DNA of 64,000 nucleotides from Pseudomonas xionganensis (GTDB taxonomy: Bacteria; Pseudomonadota; Gammaproteobacteria; Pseudomonadales; Pseudomonadaceae). The translations under genes and the position numbers were made by a program. How positions within the stretch are numbered: the first letter of the stretch is position 1; the number at the start of each line of letters is the position of its first letter. Shown piece by piece: positions 8,629 through 17,843 of the stretch. The notes beneath the pieces were generated by a model. The model was not told the origin of the DNA. It made no database searches and saw only the letters and a program-made list of their open reading frames with translations. The DNA lies in the NCBI RefSeq assembly GCF_009763245.1, contig NZ_WKJZ01000001.1, positions 1,070,455 through 1,134,454 of the forward strand, in the 5' to 3' direction.

Positions 8629-9800
8629 CAGAACAGTTCCTCCCAGACAGCGGGGGCCACGCTCGGGCGTGGCAAGGTAGGCAGTGGCGCGTGCTGCGCC
8701 GGCTGAATACCGTCACGGCTGAGGGCTGCCAGCACGCGGTCGGCAAAGTCAGGGGCTAACGCCAGTTTAGTCGGCCAGCCGACCAGCAGCGCGCCCTGCT
8801 CATGCAGGAAGGCATTGTCCGGGCGCACCAGACCGGATTGCGCCGGTTCGGCGCGATCCACCCGCAGCGTCGCCCATTGCGCGTTGGACAGATCGATCCA
8901 GGGCAGCAGTTCGCTCAGCTCCTTTTTCGCCGCCTGGATCTGCGCCGCTTCATCGCGGGCCACGCCCTCGGCTTCGGCCAGATCGCCCCCCAGGTACCAG
9001 ACCCACTGGCCATCGGCCGCCGGGTGGGTGGTGATGGTCACGCGCGGCTTCGGCCCGCCGCCCAGGCAGTGGGCGTACAGTGGTTTTAGCGTTGGACCCT
9101 TGACCAGGGCCATATGCAGCGGGCGCACTTGCTGGGCCGGTTGGCTGAGGTCGAGTGCGCTAAGCAGCTCGGCATTTCCCCGCCCGGCACTGAGGATGAT
9201 GCGCTGCGCGCGAATCTCACGGCCATCGACAATCAGCCCGACCAGTTCGCCCTCTTCGTATAGCGGCTCGATCTGCTCGGCGGCCAGCAGGCCATCTCCG
9301 GCCAGTTCGCTGAGGCGGCTGATCAGGCTTGGCACATCCAGCACCAGTTCAGCCAGGCGATAGACCTTGCCCTTGAACTTCGGGTGCTGCAGTGCCGGTG
9401 GCAGCTGCTCGCCCTTGACCTGATCAACCCGACCGCGCACGGCCTTGCTGGCAAAGAAACTGGTGATATTGCCGGCTAGGCTGCCGGGCGACCACAGGTA
9501 ATGGGCATCGGAGAGCAGGCGCACCCCAGATAGGTCCAGCTCGCCACTGCCGCTCAGGGCTTCGCGCCAGCGCCTCGGCATATCGGCAATGGCTTCCGAT
9601 GCGCCGGTCAACGCACCATGCAGGGCGTACTTGGCGCCGCCATGGATGATGCCCTGGGATTTCACACTCTGGCCGCCACCGAGGCGGGCATTTTCCAGCA
9701 GCAGGGTGGCGAAGCCCTGGCGGCGCAGGCGCGCATTCAGCCAGAGGCCGGCGATACCGCCGCCAACAATCAGTACATCGGTAGACAGAGCCTGGGACAT
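8628..9800 (-). CDS. FAD-dependent oxidoreductase (DAO family)
   Basis: A 390-residue flavoenzyme of the D-amino-acid oxidase/glycerol-3-phosphate dehydrogenase fold. The N-terminal Rossmann motif is VLIVGGGIAG (about residue 10), followed by an acidic strand end (LLLEN) and a GGGQSVKSQGIIHGG segment that is characteristic of this fold. The middle substrate domain contains RIILSAGRGNAELL and the C-terminal FAD contact lies near LLVGWPTKLAL. I took the ATG at 9800 (MSQALSTDV); a start six codons upstream is possible. It is first in an apparent operon with the aldo/keto reductase (one-base overlap). Substrate unknown. Confidence 0.9.
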   Translation of the reverse strand: MSQALSTDVLIVGGGIAGLWLNARLRRQGFATLLLENARLGGGQSVKSQGIIHGGAKYALHGALTGASEAIADMPRRWREALSGSGELDLSGVRLLSDAHYLWSPGSLAGNITSFFASKAVRGRVDQVKGEQLPPALQHPKFKGKVYRLAELVLDVPSLISRLSELAGDGLLAAEQIEPLYEEGELVGLIVDGREIRAQRIILSAGRGNAELLSALDLSQPAQQVRPLHMALVKGPTLKPLYAHCLGGGPKPRVTITTHPAADGQWVWYLGGDLAEAEGVARDEAAQIQAAKKELSELLPWIDLSNAQWATLRVDRAEPAQSGLVRPDNAFLHEQGALLVGWPTKLALAPDFADRVLAALSRDGIQPAQHAPLPTLPRPSVAPAVWEELF

Positions 9801-9843
9801 GGATGTGCTCGCGGCCAAAACAAGGAACGCAGTATAACGGCAA

Positions 9844-9870
9844 GCAGCTTGCAGCTTGCAGCTTGCAGCT
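9844..9870. repeat. Short tandem repeat of GCAGCTT upstream of waaA
   Basis: Nearly four perfect copies of the heptamer GCAGCTT (9844-9850, 9851-9857, 9858-9864, then GCAGCT) end 16 bases before the waaA start. A shorter relative (AGCTTGCAGCTTGC, 17177-17190) lies just before yqiA. It sits in the gap between divergent genes and may be in the waaA leader. Confidence 0.85.
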
Positions 9871-9886
9871 CTTAAGCTGCGCGCCC

Positions 9887-11167
9887 ATGAATCGACATCT
9901 TTATTCCCTGCTGTTTCATCTGGGCCTGCCCGTGCTGGCCGGGCGCCTGGCCTGGCGCGCCTGGCAGGCGCCGGCCTATGCCAGGCGCCTTGGCGAGCGG
10001 TTTGCTCTTGGCTTGCCGCCGCTCAAGCCCGGCGGCATCTGGCTGCATGCGGTGTCGGTGGGAGAGAGCATTGCCGCGGCGCCTTTGGTGCGCGAGTTGC
10101 TGGCGCGTTACCCGGACTTGCCGATCACCCTCACCTGCATGACCCCCACCGGCTCCGAGCGCATTCAATCCATGTTCGGTGGCACCGAGTACGCCGGGCG
10201 GATACAGCATTGCTACCTGCCCTATGACTTGCCCTGGGCGGCGGCGCGCTTTCTCGATCGGGTGCAGCCACGGCTGGCGGTGGTGATGGAAACCGAGCTA
10301 TGGCCCAACCATATCCACCAGTGCGCCCGGCGCGGTATCCCTGTGGCGCTGGCCAATGCGCGACTCTCCGAGCGCTCGGCGCGCGGCTACGGGCGCTTCT
10401 CCGGGCTGACTGCGCCGATGTTGGCCGAGCTCAGCCTGATTGCGGTGCAGACTCAGGTTGAGGCCGAGCGTTTTCTCGCCCTGGGTGCGCGTCCGGAGTG
10501 CGTGACGGTGACCGGCTCGATCAAGTTCGACCTGCAGATCGACCCCGCGCTATTGGCGCGAGCCACCGCCCTACGCCAGCAGTGGCAGGCCGAGGCGCGG
10601 CCCGTCTGGATTGCCGCCAGCACCCATGCGGGGGAGGACGAGATCATTCTCGCCGCCCATGCCGAGCTGCTCCGGCAGTGGCCCGAGGCCCTGCTGATTC
10701 TGGTGCCGCGTCATCCCGAGCGCTTTGCAGCTGTGCACGAGCTGTGCCTGCGCCAGGGTCTTGCCACCCGCCGTCGTTCCAGCGCAGAGGCGTTGCAGGC
10801 CGGGGATCAGGTGCTGCTGGGCGACACCATGGGCGAGCTGCTGTTCCTCTACGCCCTGGCCGATATCGCCTTTGTCGGTGGCAGCCTAGTGGCCAACGGC
10901 GGGCATAACCTGCTGGAGCCGGCAGCGCTGGGCAAGCCGGTGCTGAGCGGGCCGCATCTGTTCAATTTTCTTGATATCGCCGCGCAGTTGCGTGAGGCCG
11001 GGGGCCTGGTCGAAGTGGGCGATGCCCAGGCGCTGGCGCACCAGGTCGCCCGGCTATGGCGTGAGCCCGAGTCGGTGCGGGAGATGCGTGAGGCGGGGGT
11101 GGGCGTGATGCAGGCCAATCAGGGCGCGCTGGCGCGGCTGCTCGATGGGCTGCGCCGCTTGATGTAG
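9887..11167 (+). CDS. waaA: 3-deoxy-D-manno-octulosonic acid (Kdo) transferase WaaA
   Basis: Inner-membrane-anchored GT-B glycosyltransferase that adds Kdo residues from CMP-Kdo to lipid IVA, the first step of LPS core assembly. The 426-residue length matches E. coli (425). Seen: a short hydrophobic N-terminus (LYSLLFHLGLPVL), the motif WLHAVSVGE with the general base E60, ETELWPNHI, and a C-terminal sugar-nucleotide domain with FVGGSLVANGGHNLLEPA. ATG 9887 gives MNRHLYSLLF; longer in-frame readings run through the heptamer repeat and are unlikely. It completes the LPS group msbA-hldE-waaA, though on a separate transcript. The stop codon lies within the left arm of a REP palindrome. Confidence 0.96.
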   Translation: MNRHLYSLLFHLGLPVLAGRLAWRAWQAPAYARRLGERFALGLPPLKPGGIWLHAVSVGESIAAAPLVRELLARYPDLPITLTCMTPTGSERIQSMFGGTEYAGRIQHCYLPYDLPWAAARFLDRVQPRLAVVMETELWPNHIHQCARRGIPVALANARLSERSARGYGRFSGLTAPMLAELSLIAVQTQVEAERFLALGARPECVTVTGSIKFDLQIDPALLARATALRQQWQAEARPVWIAASTHAGEDEIILAAHAELLRQWPEALLILVPRHPERFAAVHELCLRQGLATRRRSSAEALQAGDQVLLGDTMGELLFLYALADIAFVGGSLVANGGHNLLEPAALGKPVLSGPHLFNFLDIAAQLREAGGLVEVGDAQALAHQVARLWREPESVREMREAGVGVMQANQGALARLLDGLRRLM

Positions 11168-11226
11168 GGTGCGCCGTGCGCACCGATAATCCCGGGGAGC
11201 CCCATGGTGCGCGCGGTGCACCCTAC
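11164..11226. repeat. REP-type palindrome downstream of waaA
   Basis: Two 21-base arms (11164-11184 and 11206-11226) are reverse complements with 19 of 21 matches, starting GTAGGGTGCGC and ending GCACCCTAC, with a 21-base G/C-rich centre. I recognise this GTAGGGTGCGC...CACCCTAC form as a dispersed intergenic repeat in several Pseudomonas. The left arm contains the waaA stop codon. Confidence 0.75.
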
Positions 11227-11244
11227 GGGGCGTCATCAGTTAGC

Positions 11245-11272
11245 AAAAGCCCGACTTGCGTCGGGCTTTTTT
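11245..11272. terminator. Bidirectional intrinsic terminator between waaA and tolC
   Basis: AGCCCGAC (11248-11255), loop TTGC, GTCGGGCT (11260-11267), flanked by AAAA on the left and TTTTTT on the right, so it can act on both converging transcripts. Confidence 0.9.
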
Positions 11273-11287
11273 GTGAGCCAAGGCTAC

Positions 11288-12736
11288 TCAGTAGTCGAGA
11301 TTGCCGCGCAGCTGGGCTTCGGCGGCCTTGGCCAGGTCCGGCGGGAGGAAGTCCTGATCCGGGTCGTAGTCCGACTTCAGGTACTGCTCCAGGGCTTCCA
11401 GATCGGCCGGGCTCAGGGTGCCGGCAGCCTGCTTGAGGCGCAGGTTGTTGAGGATGTAGTCGTAACGGGCGTTGTTGTAGTTGCGCACCGAGCTGTACAA
11501 CTGGCGCTGGGCATCCAGCACATCGACGATATTGCGGGTGCCGACCTGATAGCCGATTTCGGTGGCTTCCAGGGCGCTCTGGTTGGAGATGATCGACTGC
11601 TTGCGCGCCTGCACGGTTTCCACGTCGGTGTTCACCGCGCGGTGCAGGTTGCGGGTGTTCTGCACCACCTGGCGGCGCAGGCTTTCGCGCAGTTGCTCGC
11701 TTTGCTCGACACGCTGGTAGGCCTCGCGCACCTGGGAGCTGGTCAGGCCGCCGCTGTACAAAGGGATATTCAGCTGCAGGCCGATGGAGCGTTGTTCAAC
11801 ATCGCCACTAAAAGGATCCTGGCCTGGCAGTCGGCTGCCCGAGTTGCTAAAACCCAGGCGGTCATTGTCGCCACGCTGGTAACTGGCTACCGCATCCAGA
11901 GTCGGTGCGTGGCCGGATTTGCGCTGGCGTAGGGTTTCTTCGGCGGCATCTACGCCGTAGTTGCTGGCCAGCAGGCGCAGGTTCTGTGCGGCGGCCGTGT
12001 CGACCCAGGCCTTGGCGTCATTGGGGGTTGGCGCCAGAATCGGCAGGCTGTGCTCGATGCCTTCCAGGGCGATGAATTCTTCGTTGGTCAGGTTGGTCAG
12101 GGCCTCAAAGGCGTCTTCTACCTGGCGCTGGGCGAGAATGCGGTTGGCGCGGGCGGTATCGAAACCGGCCTGGGCTTCCAGTACATCGGTCTTGTCCGAT
12201 AGACCTACATCGAAGCGTTCGTTGGCCTGATCCAGCTGGCGCTTGAACGCGGCTTCCTCGGCCTTGGTTGAGGCCAGGTTGTCCTGGGCGCGCAGCACCG
12301 CGAAGTAGGTCTCGGCGCTCTGCAGAATCAGGTTCTGCTCATTGGCGGACAACTCCAGGGCTGCCTGTTCGGTGCTGGCTTCGGCGGCTTGCAGCTGGAA
12401 CCAGCGATCGGCGCGAAACAGCGGCTGGCTCAGATTGGCCTGGTACAGGGCTCCGCTGCGTGAGCTGGTCAGGCTGGGGGAGTCGACATCGGTGCGGCTG
12501 TCCATGATGCTGGCGCCGGCAGACAGGTTGGGCAGCAGGCCGGCACGGGCCTGGGGCACGCCTTCGCGGCGGGCCTGGTAATCGGCGCGGGCGGCAGCCA
12601 GGTCGGCGTTATTGGCGGCGGCCTGCTGGTAGACGGTGACCAGGTCGGTTTTGCTGGAGAGTGGCGCTTCTTCGGCCCAGGCAAATCCGGCGGGAGCCGA
12701 GGCCAGGGCGATCGCCAGAGAGAGTCTACGCAACAT
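11288..12736 (-). CDS. tolC: TolC family outer-membrane efflux channel
   Basis: A 482-residue TolC/OpmH-type outer-membrane factor: trimeric beta-barrel and alpha-barrel duct used by type I secretion systems and RND or MFS pumps. Seen: a Sec signal peptide (MLRRLSLAIALASAPAGFAWA, cleavage after about residue 21), two outer-membrane efflux repeats with helical stretches QARAGLLPNLSA, FDVGLSDKTDVLEAQ and YQVGTRNIVDVLDAQRQLY, and NIPLYSGG. The internal duplication is clear from FDVGLSDKTDVLEAQ and YQVGTRNIVDVLDAQ. The protein has an acidic tail after QAAGTLSPADLEAL, as in TolC proper rather than OprM (no lipobox cysteine). Divergent from thiC. No pump partner is encoded nearby. Confidence 0.93.
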   Translation of the reverse strand: MLRRLSLAIALASAPAGFAWAEEAPLSSKTDLVTVYQQAAANNADLAAARADYQARREGVPQARAGLLPNLSAGASIMDSRTDVDSPSLTSSRSGALYQANLSQPLFRADRWFQLQAAEASTEQAALELSANEQNLILQSAETYFAVLRAQDNLASTKAEEAAFKRQLDQANERFDVGLSDKTDVLEAQAGFDTARANRILAQRQVEDAFEALTNLTNEEFIALEGIEHSLPILAPTPNDAKAWVDTAAAQNLRLLASNYGVDAAEETLRQRKSGHAPTLDAVASYQRGDNDRLGFSNSGSRLPGQDPFSGDVEQRSIGLQLNIPLYSGGLTSSQVREAYQRVEQSEQLRESLRRQVVQNTRNLHRAVNTDVETVQARKQSIISNQSALEATEIGYQVGTRNIVDVLDAQRQLYSSVRNYNNARYDYILNNLRLKQAAGTLSPADLEALEQYLKSDYDPDQDFLPPDLAKAAEAQLRGNLDY

Positions 12737-12950
12737 TGAGGGAAGTCCTGAATTTGGCGGTAATCGGCAAGGCTAAGGGGCGTTGCCTGGGGGGTCAAGA
12801 TTTGTCTGGGGCGTTGTCAGTGTAGATTGCTACAAGGCATGGCGTATCTGGGGCTTGTTTTGTCGCGGCGTCATTTTTCGACGAATGGGTCAGATAAATT
12901 TGACTCGCGAGTTGGTTTTCTCGGTGAGGGTTGATTAGACTGCTCGGGTT

Positions 12951-15029
<2,079 letters not shown>

Positions 15030-15074
15030 TAGCGCTTCTGCTGCACGCGGTTTCGGTGCAGCATAGGGGTAAGC

Positions 15075-15099
15075 GGAACGGGCCTTCGGGCCCGTTCTT
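15075..15099 (+). terminator. Probable thiC terminator hairpin
   Basis: AACGGGCC (15077-15084), a TTCG tetraloop, then GGCCCGTT (15089-15096), followed by CTT. The stem is strong but the U-tract is weak. A second smaller stem (CTGCAC with GTGCAG, about 15042-15060) precedes it. Confidence 0.65.
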
Positions 15100-15118
15100 G
15101 ATAATCGGGGGACGATTT

Positions 15119-15718
15119 ATGCAGCGCGACGATGTAGAGGTGATCGAGCGGGAGCCCTGTTTCAGCGGCTTCTACCAGCTCGATCGACTGCGCCTGCGCC
15201 ACCGCCAGTTTGCCGGGGGCATGGGCCCTGAACTCAGCCGCGAACTCTTTGTGCGGCATGACGCGGTCTGCGTGCTGCCCTATGACCCGCAGCGCGATTG
15301 CGTGGTGCTGATCGAGCAGTTTCGTGTGGGCGCCCTGGACAAGAGCGCCAACCCCTGGCTGCTGGAGCTGGTGGCCGGGCTGATCGACAAGGACGAAGTG
15401 CCGGAGGAGGTGGCTCGGCGTGAGGCGCTGGAAGAGGCCAATCTGCCGCTGACCTCGCTCTGGCCGATCACCCAGTACTACCCCTCGCCGGGCGGTTCGG
15501 ATGAGCGCGTGCACCTGTTTATCGGGCGCTGCGACAGTGAGGGTGCCGGTGGTGTGCATGGGCTGGCCGAGGAGGGCGAGGATATCCGCGTACATGTCTG
15601 GCCCCTGGAAGATGCCCTGGATGCACTCAAGGATGGGCGCATTGATAACGCCGCGAGCATTATCGCCCTGCAGTGGCTGGCGCTGAACCGCGCTGAGGTG
15701 CGGGGGCTGTGGTCATGA
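15119..15718 (+). CDS. nudF: ADP-ribose pyrophosphatase NudF
   Basis: A 199-residue Nudix hydrolase that splits ADP-ribose to AMP and ribose 5-phosphate. The Nudix box runs from GLIDKDE through REALEEANL: the glutamates needed for Mg binding (REALEE) are present, but the late glycine of the consensus (EExGU) is asparagine here. The preceding phrases VLIEQFRVGALD and WLLELVAGLID are typical of ADP-ribose pyrophosphatases. ATG 15119 gives MQRDDVEVIERE; an earlier in-frame start lies inside the thiC terminator. Its stop overlaps the next gene's start (ATGA), so the two are translationally coupled. In E. coli the same order nudF-yqiB-cpdA-yqiA-parE occurs. Confidence 0.94.
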   Translation: MQRDDVEVIEREPCFSGFYQLDRLRLRHRQFAGGMGPELSRELFVRHDAVCVLPYDPQRDCVVLIEQFRVGALDKSANPWLLELVAGLIDKDEVPEEVARREALEEANLPLTSLWPITQYYPSPGGSDERVHLFIGRCDSEGAGGVHGLAEEGEDIRVHVWPLEDALDALKDGRIDNAASIIALQWLALNRAEVRGLWS

Positions 15719-16161
15719 ACCTGTTGCGCGAGCGCTACCGGGTCGACCTGGTCGAGCTGCAGACGGCTTGCGAACTCAACTATGTGCGCCTGCTGCAGTT
15801 GCTGCCGGGCATGCGCGAGGCGCAGCAGGTTCGTCGCGTGGCCCTGAGCCAGGGCGAGCACCTGCTGGGCGTATTGGCCCTGGAGGTGCTGGAAACCTGC
15901 CCCTATACCTCCACCATCGAGGTGCGTCAGGAGCACAGCCTGTCCTGGCTGCCGGTGCCGCGCCTGGAAGTGCGGGTCTATCACGATGCGCGCATGGCCG
16001 AGGTGGTCGGCACCCAGAGCGCCCGGCGCTTTCACGGCATCTACCCCTATCCCAATGCGGCCATGCACCAGCCGGACGAGAAAACCCAGCTCAATCTGTT
16101 TCTCGGTGAGTGGTTGAGCCACTGCCTGGCCTGTGGCCATGAGCTGGAGCCGGTCCGTTAA
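15715..16161 (+). CDS. yqiB: DUF1249 family protein YqiB
   Basis: A 148-residue soluble protein of the YqiB/DUF1249 family, whose function is not established. Conserved-looking features: YxxDLxxLQxxCExNYxRLxQLLP at the N-terminus, VLETCPYTSTIEV, VRVYHDARMAEV, and a C-terminal KTQLNLFLGEWLSHCLACGHE with two cysteines that might bind metal. ATG 15715 overlaps the nudF stop codon by four bases, implying coupling. Its constant place next to cpdA and nudF across gammaproteobacteria suggests a link to nucleotide metabolism, but this is inference. Confidence 0.9.
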   Translation: MNLLRERYRVDLVELQTACELNYVRLLQLLPGMREAQQVRRVALSQGEHLLGVLALEVLETCPYTSTIEVRQEHSLSWLPVPRLEVRVYHDARMAEVVGTQSARRFHGIYPYPNAAMHQPDEKTQLNLFLGEWLSHCLACGHELEPVR

Positions 16162-16257
16162 CGGCCGGCGGCGTGCGTATCGGCTGCGCAGCAGCTAGCC
16201 TAAAGGTGGGCGCAGGATTTACCCCGGGCGTTCTGTGAACTATTCCCTGTTAGCGGG

Positions 16258-16287
16258 TTTACCCTGGCGGGCAATAGCCACCATAAT
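16258..16287 (+). promoter_or_regulatory. Possible sigma-70 promoter for cpdA
   Basis: TTTACC (16258-16263), an 18-base spacer and CATAAT (16282-16287), with a transcription start expected about 20 bases before the cpdA start. Moderate matches only. Confidence 0.35.
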
Positions 16288-16314
16288 TCTGGCATTCCGC
16301 TCAAGGAGACGGCC

Positions 16315-17133
16315 TTGCCGAGCGTGCAACCCCAAACCATTGCTGATGCCTCGGTGCTGCTGGTGCAGTTGTCCGACAGTCACCTGTTCGCCGAGGCGGA
16401 CGGCAAGCTGTTGGGCATGGACACGCGTGACAGTCTGCAGCGGGTGATCGAGCAGGTGCTGCGTGAGCAGCCGCAGATCGATCTGATGCTGGCCAGCGGT
16501 GATCTGTCCCAGGATGGCAGCTCAGCCTCCTATGCGCGCTTCCGTGAGATGACCGCGGTAATACCCGGCAGTGCCCGCTGGTTCCCCGGCAATCACGATG
16601 AAGTCCCGGCCATGCAGGCCGCCTGTGCCGGCAGCGATCTGCTGGATCCGGTCATCGATCTGGGCAACTGGCGCATTGTCCTGCTCGACTCCTCCATTCC
16701 CGGCGCCGTGCCCGGTTATCTGGCCGACTCGCAGCTGGCCTTGCTGGAGCAGGCCCTGAGCGAGACGCCCGAGCGGCATGTGCTGGTCTGCCTGCATCAT
16801 CACCCGGTGTCCATCGGCTGCAAGTGGATGGAGCCCATCGGCCTGCGCAATCCGCAGGCACTGTTTGCCGTGCTTGAGCGTTTCAGCCATGTGCGGGCGC
16901 TGCTCTGGGGGCATATCCATCAGGAGTTCGACCGCATGCAGGCGGGGGTGCGTCTGCTGGCCTCGCCGTCGACCTGCGTGCAGTTTGCGCCGGGCAGCGA
17001 GGAGTTTCAGGTCGATACCACCGCGCCGGGTTACCGCTGGCTGCGCCTGTATGCAGACGGCCGCCTGGACACCGGGGTGTCGCGGGTCACCGGTATCAAG
17101 TTCGAAATCGATTACAGCATCAAGGGCTACTAA
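16315..17133 (+). CDS. cpdA: 3',5'-cyclic AMP phosphodiesterase CpdA
   Basis: A 272-residue class III cyclic nucleotide phosphodiesterase that hydrolyses cAMP to AMP, so it tunes Vfr/CRP signalling. The metallophosphatase motifs are all present in order: D21-x-H23 (LSDSHLF), GDLSQDG, GNHDE, LHHHPV and GHIHQEF. The start is TTG at 16315, set by AAGGAG eight bases upstream; a GTG at 16324 is a weaker choice. It lies between yqiB and yqiA as in other gammaproteobacteria. In P. aeruginosa cpdA is itself activated by Vfr (established there; I did not identify a clear Vfr site here). Confidence 0.96.
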   Translation: MPSVQPQTIADASVLLVQLSDSHLFAEADGKLLGMDTRDSLQRVIEQVLREQPQIDLMLASGDLSQDGSSASYARFREMTAVIPGSARWFPGNHDEVPAMQAACAGSDLLDPVIDLGNWRIVLLDSSIPGAVPGYLADSQLALLEQALSETPERHVLVCLHHHPVSIGCKWMEPIGLRNPQALFAVLERFSHVRALLWGHIHQEFDRMQAGVRLLASPSTCVQFAPGSEEFQVDTTAPGYRWLRLYADGRLDTGVSRVTGIKFEIDYSIKGY

Positions 17134-17217
17134 GGCAGCTACAGCCGCAGCCCCGTGGCGCGGATGGCTGGTGCGAAGCTTGCAGCTTGCGCCGCTGTCC
17201 TAGTAGCCTCCCGCTCC

Positions 17218-17829
17218 ATGACTGATTCCATCCTCTATATCCACGGCCTCAATAGTTCACCGTCCTCGCTCAAGGCCAGTCAGTTGACGCGTGCCATGGC
17301 GCAACTGGGCAGGGCCGAATGCTTGCGCGTACCGGCCCTGCATCACCATCCGCGTCAGGCCATCGCCCAGCTCGAAGCGTTGATCGGTGAGCTGGGGCAG
17401 CCGCTGCTGGTTGGCAGCTCCCTGGGCGGCTACTATGCGACCTTTCTGGCCGAGCGCCATGATTTGCCTGCGCTGCTGATCAACCCGGCCGTGCGGCCGC
17501 ATCTGCGTTTCGATGGCTACCTGGGGCCGCAGAAGAATTACTACAGCGATGAGACCTGGGAGCTGACCCACGACCATATCGCGGCTCTGGCCGAACTGGA
17601 CGTGGCCCCGCCGCACGATCCGCAGCGCTATCAGGTGTGGTTGCAGACTGGCGACGAGACCCTCGACTACCGGGACGCCCAGGCCTACTACCGGGGCTGC
17701 GCCCAGCGTATCCAGGCCGGTGGCGACCATGGCTTCCAGGGTTTCGCCGAACGCCTGCCGATGCTCTTTGCTTTCGCCAATATTCCTCGCCAACTGTGGC
17801 AGGATATCGACTTTTCCGCCTTCAATTGA
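17218..17829 (+). CDS. yqiA: YqiA family alpha/beta-hydrolase (esterase)
   Basis: A 203-residue small alpha/beta-hydrolase. Seen: the N-terminal YIHGLNSSP oxyanion-hole segment, nucleophile elbow GSSLGG with S68, an aspartate in GDETLD and the final histidine in GGDHGF, so the triad is complete. E. coli YqiA has acyl-CoA thioesterase and palmitoyl-CoA activity by report; the natural substrate is uncertain. ATG 17218 was chosen because it gives MTDSILYIHG at the family's usual distance from the first strand; no strong ribosome site is seen. It ends 14 bp before parE, so the two are probably co-transcribed. Confidence 0.92.
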   Translation: MTDSILYIHGLNSSPSSLKASQLTRAMAQLGRAECLRVPALHHHPRQAIAQLEALIGELGQPLLVGSSLGGYYATFLAERHDLPALLINPAVRPHLRFDGYLGPQKNYYSDETWELTHDHIAALAELDVAPPHDPQRYQVWLQTGDETLDYRDAQAYYRGCAQRIQAGGDHGFQGFAERLPMLFAFANIPRQLWQDIDFSAFN

Positions 17830-17843
17830 CCACAAGAGACCCC

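Noticed and set aside
9844..9870. CRISPR-like array.
   Set aside because: Seven-base direct repeats without spacers; no cas genes nearby.
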